Assembly (NCBI GenBank): GCA_938074045.1
Contig: CALJGI010000002.1
Location: forward strand, 248,001-312,000
Source of the DNA: an uncultured Halieaceae bacterium
GTDB lineage: Bacteria > Pseudomonadota > Gammaproteobacteria > Pseudomonadales > Halieaceae
Direction: 5' to 3'
Length of the DNA: 64,000 nt
Within the stretch, counting starts at the first letter, position 1, and each line of letters opens with the position of its first letter. Under the pieces are notes generated by a model. That model did no database searches. It saw only the letters and a program-made list of their open reading frames with translations, and was not told where the DNA came from. The translations under genes were made by a program, and so were the position numbers. Shown here piece by piece: positions 37,336-47,677 of the stretch.

Positions 37336-37337
37336 CC

Positions 37338-37841
37338 ATGCCAAAGACTCTGTATCTGGTGCGCCACGCAAAGTCGGCCTGGCCTAAGGATTTCAACAGC
37401 GACTTCCATCGGCCACTCAACGCGCGGGGAAACCGCGACGCGCCAAGGGTGGCGCGGCACCTTGCCACTCTGGGCTGCAGTCCGGATATTATCATTTCCA
37501 GCGCTGCTGCACGGGCCCGGACGACGGCAGAAATCATGGCCAGTGTATTGGGTTATGCGGAGCAGATCAGATTACTGGACGAACTTTATTTTGAGGGCAT
37601 TAACGGCATTATCAACGCCTTGGCAGACCTCCCTGACGACGTGGAACAGGCACTGCTGGTATCCCACAATCCAACCATTTCAGACTATGGTTCACAAATG
37701 ACCTCTCGCCCTGTGAGCATGCCAACCTGCGCAGTCGCTGTTATCGAAGGCGACTGGCCGAACTGGCCGTCTTTTGCCGCCGCTGGTGGGAGCTTGAAAG
37801 ATTTGATATTGCCGCGGGAGCTGCCTGACCAGGAAAGCTAG
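37338..37841 (+). CDS. SixA-like histidine phosphatase
   Basis: A 167-residue histidine phosphatase superfamily protein. The start at 37338 (MPKTLYLVRHAKSAW) gives the RHA active-site motif with His10 near the N-terminus, plus a second His in LLVSHNPTI. It resembles SixA, which dephosphorylates phosphohistidine in phosphotransfer proteins. It is directly coupled to the acyltransferase gene (two-base gap). Its stop codon overlaps the end of a decayed gene on the other strand. Confidence 0.9.
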   Translation: MPKTLYLVRHAKSAWPKDFNSDFHRPLNARGNRDAPRVARHLATLGCSPDIIISSAAARARTTAEIMASVLGYAEQIRLLDELYFEGINGIINALADLPDDVEQALLVSHNPTISDYGSQMTSRPVSMPTCAVAVIEGDWPNWPSFAAAGGSLKDLILPRELPDQES

Positions 37842-38314
37842 TCATCCAACTGCAAGGCATTCAGCAGAGATTGTAGGCCCTTTCCGTACTGACGCCACAC
37901 GCCAACCGAATCCTGGTTCACTGGCCGACCAACCTGATAGGCGCTGGCGGTATTTACCTTGTCCAGGTGTTAATGAGGATAAAGCCGATCGTCAGCGGAG
38001 GGTGTGCCCGCCGCACGCAGACTGTCCACCCCGGCGCGAATGTCTCCACTATCGTCTCATAGTAGTCCCAGGTTGGCCCGGGATTCTGCGTGATTGGGCA
38101 CTCGATCCAGCGCGCTTCGATATGCGGAACTTGTCTCAGCCTCGAGCCCTGCGCTGCGCAGGGCATTCACCAGCAAGCCTATGGCAGCCAAATCATCTGG
38201 CTTTAATTCCAGGGCTTTGCGAGTACCTGGCGATATAATTTTTAGGGTTCCGAGTCTACCCGCCCGGTGATCAGCGTATGACCTGGCCAGTGTAGACCGA
38301 GCTATTTCATTCAT
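37838..38314 (-). pseudogene. Decayed TPR-sulfotransferase gene
   Basis: A 159-codon minus-strand frame, MNEIARST ... LQLDD, interrupted by in-frame TAG at 38059-38057 and TAA at 37972-37970. The first third resembles TPR units (DDLAAIGLLVNALRSAGLEA, then AYRSALDRVPNHAESRANLG). The end (VNTASAYQVGRPVNQDS, then VWRQYGKGL) resembles the C-terminus of TPR-containing sulfotransferases. The central sulfotransferase core is absent. The simplest reading is a gene that suffered an internal deletion and nonsense mutations. This explains the otherwise gene-poor 0.5 kb. The family assignment is from memory of the C-terminal pattern and is tentative. Confidence 0.5.
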
Positions 38315-38370
38315 CACATGATCATAAGGAGCACAGAGTCCCACATCGCTTCAGGCATTGCTGCGGCCAC

Positions 38371-38955
38371 TCACAGCTCAGCGGCAAGTGACTCCAACAG
38401 CGTAGTCTGCGCCGCGGAAATCTCACTGGACACTACATCAGCTCCCATCATTTCTCCATAAACGGGTGCAAATGTAAAAAAGCCAAAAATCATGCTGTGG
38501 AATGCCGTAAACACCAATTGCTGGTGTCGCCGTTCTTCTTCGGGCAAATCGCCCAGTGATTCCTGTGTCATGGCAAAAAGCGGGCGATAAACCTTGTCCA
38601 TCAGTACCGTGACAGATTCCCCACCCGCCAGCACCGCGTATTGAATCAACCGGGCAAGATTAGGATGCTGACACAGCTGTAACATAACTTCGCGAATAAG
38701 TGTCTGTGTCTCTGCGGCGTCTGTGGGGAATATACCCCTATGGGAAAACAGTTCAAACAAGGGTGCCAGACGGCGTTCAAAGACAGCCTCATAAAGCGCA
38801 CGTTTGTTGCGGAAATGACTGTACAGGCTCGGTGTTCTGATGCCCACTTCGGCGGCGATATCATTTAATGAGGCCGCCTCATATCCGCGCTCGGCAAAAT
38901 GCTTTTCGGCGACTTCTATTAGTTGATCGGAGGTGTTGGTGCGCTGACGCGGCAT
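38371..38955 (-). CDS. TetR/AcrR family transcriptional regulator
   Basis: A 194-residue regulator. The N-terminal helix-turn-helix covers about residues 7-50 (ERGYEAASLNDIAAEVGIRTPSLYSHFRNK), matching TetR_N. The C-terminal half is a hydrophobic ligand-binding domain. Genes it controls are not obvious; the neighbours on the same strand are the decayed gene and dgkA. It may sense a fatty acyl or lipophilic ligand, a common theme in the family, but this is inference. Confidence 0.93.
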   Translation of the reverse strand: MPRQRTNTSDQLIEVAEKHFAERGYEAASLNDIAAEVGIRTPSLYSHFRNKRALYEAVFERRLAPLFELFSHRGIFPTDAAETQTLIREVMLQLCQHPNLARLIQYAVLAGGESVTVLMDKVYRPLFAMTQESLGDLPEEERRHQQLVFTAFHSMIFGFFTFAPVYGEMMGADVVSSEISAAQTTLLESLAAEL

Positions 38956-39043
38956 TAAAGGCTATCCAGGGGGCAACTCGCCGAATTATCGCACAGGGAC
39001 GGGGATCGAACAAAGGCCTAACAGGGATTAGGAAACTAACGGG

Positions 39044-39388
39044 TCATTGATTCAGCAAGATCAGAGCCGCCACCACCGCGGCGGCAATCGCACAGACAAG
39101 CACGCCGGCAGCGGCAACGTCCTTGGCGCGACGAACCAGAGGATGCTCCTCGGGTTGTACCAGATCACACAAATACTCTATCGCCGTATTCATCGCCTCC
39201 GCGCACCAGACCAGCGCCATGCAGATGACCACCGCTACCCACTCCATAGAAGTCAGGCCCATCCAGAAGCCCGCCACAACCACAACAATAGTGGCGACCA
39301 AATGAATCCTCGCGTTCGCCTGCTCCGCGACCAGCGTTCGCACTCCGGCAAAGGCACATAGAAAGCTGTGAATCCTTGCCCGTATCAT
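39044..39388 (-). CDS. dgkA: Diacylglycerol kinase (DgkA-like)
   Basis: A 114-residue integral-membrane kinase with three hydrophobic segments. The catalytic signature EAMNTAIE is at about residues 64-71 with Glu64 preceding; other conserved points are RTLVAEQANARIH near the N-terminus and AKDVAAAGV. It recycles diacylglycerol released by membrane glycan synthesis. The ATG overlaps the stop codon of the EF-P-like gene (TGATG), so the two are translationally coupled. Confidence 0.93.
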   Translation of the reverse strand: MIRARIHSFLCAFAGVRTLVAEQANARIHLVATIVVVVAGFWMGLTSMEWVAVVICMALVWCAEAMNTAIEYLCDLVQPEEHPLVRRAKDVAAAGVLVCAIAAAVVAALILLNQ

Positions 39389-39957
39389 CAGGCGCGCGCC
39401 ATGTAGCGACGGTCCTGAGTATTGATTCTGACCCTCTCGCCGCTCTCAAGGTATTCCGGAACCTGAACGATCAATCCCGTGGCGAAGGTCGCTGGCTTGG
39501 TGCGTGCGCTGGCGGAAGCGCCCTTTATGCCCGGCGCAGTCTCAGTAATAGCCATAACAATCGATTGCGGCAGCTCTATGGCAACAGCCGCTCCATCTAT
39601 TAGCATGGCGGTAATTCCCGTGAGTCCCTCCTCCAGAAAATCAATCTGGGCACCCAGATTTTCAGCATCCAGCCGATATTGCTCGTAGCTTTCCTCATCC
39701 ATAAACACACAAACTTCGTCACCCTCGCGATAGGAAAACTGTACCGCTCGTCTAAGCAGATCAATATGACCAAGCTGATCATCACCTTTGAAGCTGTCCT
39801 CAAACTTTTGCCCGGTGGTCGCATGATTGAAACGAATTTTGTACAGGGTGTTGGCTCCCCGCGAAGATGGGGATTTGACATCTATCTGTCCCACCACGTA
39901 AGGCTCGCCGCGGAATTCAACAACCTGACCACGTTTGAGTTCACTTACTTTGGCCAT
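39388..39957 (-). CDS. yeiP: Elongation factor P-like protein (YeiP/EfpL)
   Basis: A 189-residue EF-P paralogue. The loop at the position of the modified lysine reads KSPSSRGANTLYK, the arginine-containing (unmodified) pattern of YeiP/EfpL. The three-domain OB/KOW order is kept (KRGQVVEFRGEPYVV; GDEVCVFMDEESYEQY; C-terminal GERVRINTQDRRYMAR). These proteins relieve ribosome stalling at specific motifs. Divergent from glpE with a ~100-base gap. Confidence 0.95.
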   Translation of the reverse strand: MAKVSELKRGQVVEFRGEPYVVGQIDVKSPSSRGANTLYKIRFNHATTGQKFEDSFKGDDQLGHIDLLRRAVQFSYREGDEVCVFMDEESYEQYRLDAENLGAQIDFLEEGLTGITAMLIDGAAVAIELPQSIVMAITETAPGIKGASASARTKPATFATGLIVQVPEYLESGERVRINTQDRRYMARA

Positions 39958-40000
39958 GTACCCCCCAGTATTCGATATCGATGGTAGCTAGACGCTCATA

Positions 40001-40031
40001 TTGCAGCGGCGATCAAAATCGGGGCTATAAT
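40001..40031 (+). promoter_or_regulatory. Candidate promoter for glpE
   Basis: TTGCAG at 40001-40006 and TATAAT at 40026-40031 (spacer 19 bases, one to two longer than ideal). The ATG within the -10 box (40030) is in frame with GlpE but makes a poor protein start. The transcript would begin near 40038, with the likely start codon at 40063. Confidence 0.45.
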
Positions 40032-40062
40032 GACGCTACCACCCGTAAACAGCAAGATACCC

Positions 40063-40365
40063 ATGACCCCATTCACCGTCATAGCGCCCGCCGCCGCCGA
40101 GCAACTGATAGCCGAGGAAAACGCCGCTCTTGTTGATATCAGAGATCCGGATGCCTACAGTGCCAGTCACATAGAAGGGGCCATTCATCTCGACAATGCG
40201 GCACTCGCTGCATTCATTGAAGATACCGATAAAGACCGACCGCTGATTGTCTACTGTTACCATGGAATATCCAGCCAATCCGCGGCGGCATATCTGGCGG
40301 AGCGCGGCTTCCACGAGGTATACAGCGTGGAAGGCGGTTACGAATCCTGGCGCCTGCTAAAGTAG
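40063..40365 (+). CDS. glpE: GlpE-type thiosulfate sulfurtransferase (single-domain rhodanese)
   Basis: A 100-residue single-domain rhodanese. With ATG at 40063 the active cysteine is Cys65 in CYHGISS, matching the GlpE pattern and numbering. Upstream ATG 40030 overlaps a candidate promoter -10 box and is disfavoured. It transfers sulfane sulfur from thiosulfate to cyanide or a thiol acceptor, probably in the cytoplasm. It converges with sppA. Confidence 0.93.
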   Translation: MTPFTVIAPAAAEQLIAEENAALVDIRDPDAYSASHIEGAIHLDNAALAAFIEDTDKDRPLIVYCYHGISSQSAAAYLAERGFHEVYSVEGGYESWRLLK

Positions 40366-40400
40366 TACAACCTGTCAGGCAGGGGAATCAGTAACTCAAA

Positions 40401-42246
40401 TCAGGGCGGTGTACACACCACACATCGCGCGTACAAACCGGCTGGATCATTGAATTGTCGCAATAACATGCCCGCGGCCATTACCGGTTCCATCAGCTCT
40501 TTGTAACCAGACAACAAGCTCGTCTCCACGGACGGCAGAAAGCCACGCTGTGCCAATTCGCCCGCCAGTCCCTGGAGAAACTGCTCACGCGGTGATAGCG
40601 GTTGGCGGATAAATCGATAGGCATCTCGCGGCACGCCGGCCAGGTCTGCTGCAGCGGCGATGGCGGCATCAAATCCTCCAAGATGGTCCACCAATCCCAG
40701 TTCCAGTGCTTTCTCTCCCGACCAGACCCGGCCTTCGGCGGCAGCAGCAACCTCCGCCTCTGACATATCGCGACCAGCCATCACATAACTTACAAAGTTG
40801 GAATAAAGATGATCGACATGACGCTGCAGAATGTTTGTAACCGGGGGTGCAAGACTGCGATCCACCCGCAATGCACCGGCCAGCGGTGTGGTGGCCACTC
40901 CGTCTGTGTGAATTCCAACCGCCGCGAGTGATCGTTCGACCGTGGGAATCGATGACCACACACCGATAGACCCTGTCAGAGTCGTCGGCATCGCCCAGAT
41001 CTGATCCGCGTCCATGGCAATCCAATACCCACCGGATGCTGCGACCGCTCCCATTGATGCCACCACGGGTATCCCTTCCGCCCGCGTATTGAGAATTTCC
41101 TGCCGCACAACTTCCGATGCGAAGGCGCTACCGCCACCACTGTCTATGCGCAGCACCAGAGCGGCAATATTTTCGTCTGCACGGGCGTCTCTGATCAGTC
41201 CCGCCAGGGTATCGCCACCGATCATCCCCGCGGGCTGCTCGCCGTCCACGATTACACCACTAGCAACGATTACCCCAACCTCATCACCCCCTGATGCGGC
41301 ATAGCCGGAGAATCCGTTGCGTCCGAGATAGCGGTCAAATTCAATCGCGCGAAAGCCGCTCTCCCGGTCGCTCGCCCCCACGATATCGATGAGATGTTCC
41401 ATCATGCCAGTGCGTGTCAGCAGCTTATCCACAAGCCCGGTGGCAAGAGCCATCTGGGCATAGTCTCCGTTGGTTTCTCTACTGAGCTCGTCATAACTGG
41501 TGATGTAGTCATCAATCGCGCCGGGATTCAGGGAGCGATTCTGTTCAACGGCTCCTGTATATTGCTGCCAAAGGGCATTGAGCCAAGCCAGATTGATCGC
41601 GCGATTACTGTCTGACATGTCATTGCGCAGAAATGGCTCCATGGCATCTTTATTCTCACCGGCGACAAAAACATTGACGTCGACTTTTACCTTTTCCAAC
41701 GCGTCTTTGAAGTAACTACGATAGCTGGAATAGCCCTCCAGAAATAATCCACCATGAGAGTTTAGATAAACTTCATCGGCATAACTGGCGAGAAGGTACT
41801 GATCCTGACTCATATAGTCACCGATTGAGAGAACCGGTTTTCCAGACAGTTTGAAGGCTTCGATAGCCTCACCGATTTCAAGTGACTTGGTGATGCCTAC
41901 GTAACGTAAACGATCGAGTTGCATCACCACGGCAGAGATAGCCGGATCCTCTGCTGCTGCAGCAAGAGCGTCGAGAATATCGGTGAACAGCACTTCCTGC
42001 TCAGCCACGCTATTGCCCCCCAACAGCAATTCGACGGGGTCGCGAAATGTACGCTCCTCCACCACAACGCCAACCGGGTTAATTAAAAGAGCGGTATTGT
42101 CCTCAACCGGATCCGGGCTGCCGCCACTGAGTGCAATCACGACCAACAGGACAACCAGCAGAAAAAGCAGATTGGACAAGCTCACCCGCAGCCAGGTCAG
42201 GCCGCGCCAGAATCCAGAAAACAGCCTTCCCAAAACGCCTTGCGAT

Positions 42247-42254
<8 letters not shown>
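40401..42254 (-). CDS. sppA: Signal peptide peptidase SppA, 67K type
   Basis: A 617-residue serine protease of the long SppA type with two S49 domains. The N-terminal membrane anchor is at about residues 22-42. The catalytic serine is in VAASGGYWIAM, with the conserved SGGGSAFASEVVRQ downstream block, and the lysine partner lies in the first domain. It degrades cleaved signal peptides in the inner membrane. Start ATG at 42252-42254 with GGAGAG upstream; it overlaps the DUF2069 gene by eight bases. Confidence 0.95.
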
Positions 42255-43639
<1,385 letters not shown>

Positions 43640-43760
43640 GTTATAACCAGAGGATGGGTGCCGAGGAGCGGAGTATATCCCCGGGCCAGTCATCGGCAAA
43701 GCAGGCCCGGCTGACAATTTCGTGCGATAATTGCATTCGCAAAAATGGAGGCCCCGGATA

Positions 43761-45002
43761 TTGAAGATGGATATCAGCGCAAACCTGAATGAAGCCCGCA
43801 GCTTTTTAAGCTATCTTTGGCGGCGCTATAATGAAGATGGCTGCATTCACAGGGCCGCCGCCCTCACCTACATGAGCCTGTTTGCACTGGTCCCGCTCAT
43901 GACTGTTATTTACGCCGTTGCCGCCATGGTGCCCGCGTTCAATGCGGTGGGTGACCAGATTCAAAGCTACCTGTTTAACAACCTTGTACCAACCCGAGGC
44001 GCTGAAATTCAGGCGTATATGGTCAAATTCTCTGAGCAGGCCAAAAACCTGACCGGCGCTGGCATCAGTTTTCTGATAGTCACCGCCATTTTGATGTTGC
44101 GCAGCATCGAGAACACCTTTAACACTATATGGCGCACCGAGCGCGCCCGCAGCGGGGCGGCCGCTTTTATGCTGTACTGGGCTGTCCTCAGTCTCGCGCC
44201 ACTGTCAGTCGGCGTCGCGCTAGGCATCACCACCTATCTGGCATCCCTCACCGTTTTCTTCGATGGCATAGATGTACTGGGTGCCGGTTCTGCGCTATTG
44301 TCCATGGTACCCACCGCACTGGGTATCGCGGTCAGTACGCTGGTCTATATCACCGTTCCAAACTGCCGGGTACCGTTTTTTCACGCTTTGATCGGCAGTG
44401 TTGTCGTTATCGGGTTATTCCAGATCGCACAGGCACTCTTTACGCTTGTCGTGGTCGGTTCCAGCTACGCGTTTATTTATGGTGCCTTTGCAGCTCTACC
44501 CCTGTTTTTGCTGTGGCTGAATCTCACTTGGCAGATTGTTCTTTTCGGCGGCATTCTGGTGCACGCTCTGTCAGCATATCAACGCGAAAAGGCCGGTAGT
44601 CAGCCGCTTATTGTCGAAGCGCTGGCATTGCTTCATCTGTTCTGGGAGAGGCAAAAGAAGGGCAAAGGCGTTCGTGAACAAAATTTATTGCACGACACCG
44701 TACCAGGTCTGGGTGGCGTTCTTCATGCCGGCCATTGGGATACGCTGCGCGAACGGCTGCTCGGGGCCAGAATCATCATGCGCGCCGAGGGAGGCGAATT
44801 GTTCCTGGCCCGTGATCTTGACAACCTGACTCTCTGGCAACTACAGCGGCACCTGGAAACACAGACCTCCCAACTTCCCGCACCCTCGGAGGTAAGAGCG
44901 GAGTGGCTGGAGGCAGCACTGATCCTGCTTAACAAAGAGCAATCACAAAAGCGCGATTTGCTCAATCTAAGCCTGCCACAATTATTTGAAGGTTCTTCAT
45001 GA
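43761..45002 (+). CDS. yihY: YihY/BrkB-family inner-membrane protein
   Basis: A 413-residue membrane protein of the YihY family, formerly called ribonuclease BN. TTG at 43761 is the best start because TGGAGG lies nine bases upstream; ATG at 43767 is two codons inside. The N-terminal 280 residues carry about six transmembrane segments with the family motif ALTYMSLFALVPLMTVIYA, and the C-terminal ~130 residues are soluble and winged-helix-like. The function is unclear. Gene order with the downstream thioredoxin and upstream arsC/wrbA is common in Pseudomonas-type genomes. Confidence 0.9.
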   Translation: MKMDISANLNEARSFLSYLWRRYNEDGCIHRAAALTYMSLFALVPLMTVIYAVAAMVPAFNAVGDQIQSYLFNNLVPTRGAEIQAYMVKFSEQAKNLTGAGISFLIVTAILMLRSIENTFNTIWRTERARSGAAAFMLYWAVLSLAPLSVGVALGITTYLASLTVFFDGIDVLGAGSALLSMVPTALGIAVSTLVYITVPNCRVPFFHALIGSVVVIGLFQIAQALFTLVVVGSSYAFIYGAFAALPLFLLWLNLTWQIVLFGGILVHALSAYQREKAGSQPLIVEALALLHLFWERQKKGKGVREQNLLHDTVPGLGGVLHAGHWDTLRERLLGARIIMRAEGGELFLARDLDNLTLWQLQRHLETQTSQLPAPSEVRAEWLEAALILLNKEQSQKRDLLNLSLPQLFEGSS

Positions 45003-45451
45003 TCAATGTATTTCGGCCGATGGGATGGCTGATCATTACTCTATTGCTGATGTCCTGCAGCGCCGACCACCCGGACGCTACCAAAGTGTTACCGTCACAA
45101 GGCAGCTCCCAGGGCGAAACCAGGGTCATCAACTACTGGGCGATCTGGTGCGCACCTTGCCGGGAGGAGATTCCCGAACTCAATGCGCTGGCACGGGAAA
45201 ACGTTGGGAAAATTGCTGTACAGGCGGTTAATTTCGACAATGTTTCGGGCGACGAACTGAGGCAGCAAGCTGCCAAGCTCGGCATTCAATTCGAGCTGCT
45301 TGAGACCGACCCCGGACCGGCCTTGGGGATAGCTCGCCCCACCGTACTGCCGACAACACTGATTGTATCTGCCGAGAATGAGCTCATGCACAGATTGATA
45401 GGCCCTCAAACGCAGGAGACATTGTCTGCCTATCTGGAGACGGGTTCATGA
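44999..45451 (+). CDS. TlpA-like thioredoxin lipoprotein
   Basis: A 150-residue periplasmic thioredoxin-fold protein. A signal segment with lipobox LLMSC (Cys20) suggests lipid anchoring. The redox motif is WCAPC at residues 50-54 and the cis-Pro region is VLPTT. It would reduce disulfides in the periplasm, possibly during cytochrome c or cysteine-protein maintenance. Start ATG at 44999 overlaps the end of the YihY gene by four bases, and its stop overlaps the nitroreductase start. Confidence 0.9.
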   Translation: MINVFRPMGWLIITLLLMSCSADHPDATKVLPSQGSSQGETRVINYWAIWCAPCREEIPELNALARENVGKIAVQAVNFDNVSGDELRQQAAKLGIQFELLETDPGPALGIARPTVLPTTLIVSAENELMHRLIGPQTQETLSAYLETGS

Positions 45452-46128
45452 GCAAGATGGACGCATATACCTTTATCGACCTGGAAAATTACGTCCGCCA
45501 TAACGAATCCGAGATGGCGGATCGGGCCAAGGCCTTTTATCAACAGGTGAAAACACGAAGAACGATTCGTGATTTCAGTCCGGAAAGAGTACCACGACAG
45601 ATTATCGAGGATTGTATCAGGGCTGCCGGCACAGCTCCCAGTGGCGCAAACAGGCAACCCTGGCATTTTGCCGTAATCCAGAGTCCTGAGCTGAAGCAAA
45701 AGATTCGCAGCGGTGCGGAGGCAGAGGAACGCGAGTTCTACGAGCGCCGTGCACCCCAGGACTGGCTGGATGCTCTAGCCCCCCTGGGCACCGATGAAAA
45801 CAAGCCTTTTCTGGAGTTGGCGCCCTACCTCATTGTTATCTTCGGTCAAAAATTTGAACTTGATGAGCACGGAACCAAGCATAAAAATTACTATGTCCCT
45901 GAGTCGGTGGGAATAGCAACGGGAATTCTGATTACAGCCTTACACAATGCAGGACTGGTCACTCTCACGCACACTCCCTCGCCCATGCGTTTTCTCAACG
46001 AGTTGTGCGGCCGACCCGTCACGGAAAAACCGGAAATGATACTGGTCGTTGGTTACCCGACAAAAGACGCACAGGTACCGGATATCTCGCGCAAGGATCT
46101 GGGGGAAATCGCGAGCTTCCACGCCTAG
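45448..46128 (+). CDS. Nitroreductase family protein
   Basis: A 226-residue FMN-dependent nitroreductase. The FMN site is [15 protein letters not shown] with the [13 protein letters not shown] motif, and the C-terminal [19 protein letters not shown] block is typical. The group includes BluB-like and iodotyrosine-deiodinase-like proteins; the [15 protein letters not shown] pattern fits the latter best, but substrate is uncertain. It overlaps the upstream thioredoxin by four bases and converges with dcd. Confidence 0.92.
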   Translation: MSKMDAYTFIDLENYVRHNESEMADRAKAFYQQVKTRRTIRDFSPERVPRQIIEDCIRAAGTAPSGANRQPWHFAVIQSPELKQKIRSGAEAEEREFYERRAPQDWLDALAPLGTDENKPFLELAPYLIVIFGQKFELDEHGTKHKNYYVPESVGIATGILITALHNAGLVTLTHTPSPMRFLNELCGRPVTEKPEMILVVGYPTKDAQVPDISRKDLGEIASFHA

Positions 46129-46136
46129 CACTCTGG

Positions 46137-46703
46137 TCAAGCCCGGGGCAGAGTCACCCCGGTCTGACCCTGGTACTTACCTCCCCTGTCCCGGTACGAG
46201 ACTTCACACACTTCGTCAGATTCGAAAAACAACATCTGGGCGACACCCTCATTGGCATATATCTTGGCCGGCAGGGTTGTTGTGTTGGAGAATTCCAGGG
46301 TTACGTGCCCTTCCCATTCTGGCTCCAGGGGTGTCACATTGACGATAATTCCACACCGCGCATAAGTGGATTTCCCCAGACAGATGGTCAGAACATTGCG
46401 TGGAATACGAAAATATTCCACGGTGTGAGCGAGTGCAAAACTGTTGGGAGGGATAATACAAACATCGCCCTGCACATTCACGAAACTGTTCTCGTCAAAA
46501 TTTTTGGGGTCCACTGTAGCCGAATGAATATTGGTGAACACCTTGAAGCTGTCGGCACAGCGAACGTCATAACCATAGCTGGATGTGCCGTAGGAAATCA
46601 CACGTCCCGCCCCTTCATCCCGGATCTGGTCTGCAACAAAAGGCTCTATCATGCCTTCCTTTTCCGCCATACGCCGGATCCATTTGTCAGCCTTGATGCT
46701 CAT
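46137..46703 (-). CDS. dcd: dCTP deaminase
   Basis: A 188-residue homotrimeric dCTP deaminase, producing dUTP for thymidylate synthesis. Seen are [48 protein letters not shown] (with the catalytic Glu in GHVTLEFSN) and the C-terminal [16 protein letters not shown]. The gene is 37 bases downstream of apbC on the same strand and probably cotranscribed. Confidence 0.97.
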   Translation of the reverse strand: MSIKADKWIRRMAEKEGMIEPFVADQIRDEGAGRVISYGTSSYGYDVRCADSFKVFTNIHSATVDPKNFDENSFVNVQGDVCIIPPNSFALAHTVEYFRIPRNVLTICLGKSTYARCGIIVNVTPLEPEWEGHVTLEFSNTTTLPAKIYANEGVAQMLFFESDEVCEVSYRDRGGKYQGQTGVTLPRA

Positions 46704-46740
46704 TCACACTCCCACCTTCGGTTGTATTCGAGTCAATCGA

Positions 46741-47547
46741 TCAATCATCACTTATGTTGATTTCTGGCATGCTCACCGCAGGGTTGGCATCCAGCAGGGT
46801 CGCTACCCGCCGCGCAATAGCTCTGAACTGAGCGGTCACAGGGCTGTCGGGTTCCGCCGCAACTGTGGGTGTACCACCATCTACCTGCTCGCGAATGGAT
46901 CGAGCCAGCGGCAGTGAACCCAATAACTCAACCCCGTATTCTGCGGCTATGCGCTCTCCTCCATCCTGACCAAATAGATGTTCCTCATGCCCACATTGGG
47001 AGCAATGATGTACCGCCATATTCTCAACAATCCCCAATATGGGCACATTAACTTTGCCGAACATTTCAATGGCCTTGCGGGCATCAATGAGGGCGATATC
47101 CTGGGGGGTCGTCACAATAACAGCGCCCGCAACAGCAGCCTTTTGTGTCAGGGTGAGCTGTATATCACCGGTGCCGGGTGGTAAATCGATCACCAGATAG
47201 TCAAGATTGTCCCAGCGCGTCTGTTCGAGCAGTTGTTGCAGCGCCCCTCCCGCCATGGGTCCTCTCCAGGCCATTGGCGTGCGGTCCGTCACCAGGTACC
47301 CCAATGACATTGTCTGCAGACCGTGTGCCCTCACCGGTGCCAGAAACTGTTCATCGACCTGTTCTGGTCGGGTACCCTCTGCCACACCAAGCATAAGTGG
47401 CTGGCTGGGGCCATAAATATCGGCATCAAGCAGACCTACCCGCGCACCCTCTGCCTGTAATGCCAGCGCCAGGTTCACTGAAGTGGTGGATTTGCCCACA
47501 CCCCCCTTGCCGGAAGCGACCGCGATAATGTGCCTGATTTCACTCAT
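46741..47547 (-). CDS. apbC: Mrp/ApbC iron-sulfur cluster carrier ATPase
   Basis: A 268-residue deviant Walker P-loop protein. The P-loop GKGGVGKST is at residues 13-21, and CSQC is the cluster-binding CXXC near residue 184. The N-terminal DUF59 domain of longer Mrp proteins is missing; the E. coli 369-residue form has it, so this is the short version. It transfers [4Fe-4S] clusters to targets. It is divergent from metG, a frequent gene order in gammaproteobacteria. Confidence 0.95.
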   Translation of the reverse strand: MSEIRHIIAVASGKGGVGKSTTSVNLALALQAEGARVGLLDADIYGPSQPLMLGVAEGTRPEQVDEQFLAPVRAHGLQTMSLGYLVTDRTPMAWRGPMAGGALQQLLEQTRWDNLDYLVIDLPPGTGDIQLTLTQKAAVAGAVIVTTPQDIALIDARKAIEMFGKVNVPILGIVENMAVHHCSQCGHEEHLFGQDGGERIAAEYGVELLGSLPLARSIREQVDGGTPTVAAEPDSPVTAQFRAIARRVATLLDANPAVSMPEINISDD

Positions 47548-47612
47548 GGGTATTCTCGATATATGAAGGCGGCACAGTATAAGGATTCACGTCCTGCGCG
47601 GCCACACCCGCC

Positions 47613-47641
47613 GTGAAATATGCTGACAAAACCGCTATAGT
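47613..47641 (+). promoter_or_regulatory. Candidate promoter for metG
   Basis: TATAGT at 47636-47641 with GTGAAA at 47613-47618 (spacer 17 bases) lies about 40 bases ahead of the metG ATG. Matches to consensus are 5 of 6 and 4 of 6. The whole apbC/metG divergent gap is 130 bases. Confidence 0.4.
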
Positions 47642-47677
47642 AGCCGGCCTTTTCGCCAGCCCCGGATTTCAAGCACG

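Noticed and set aside
37954-38166. A 70-codon minus-strand frame within the decayed gene.
   Set aside because: It lies in another frame than the TPR-like and sulfotransferase-like parts, and has no homology I recognise.
40030-40062. An upstream ATG as the start of GlpE.
   Set aside because: It lies inside a candidate TATAAT box and would add 11 residues not found in GlpE; Cys65 numbering fits the downstream ATG.
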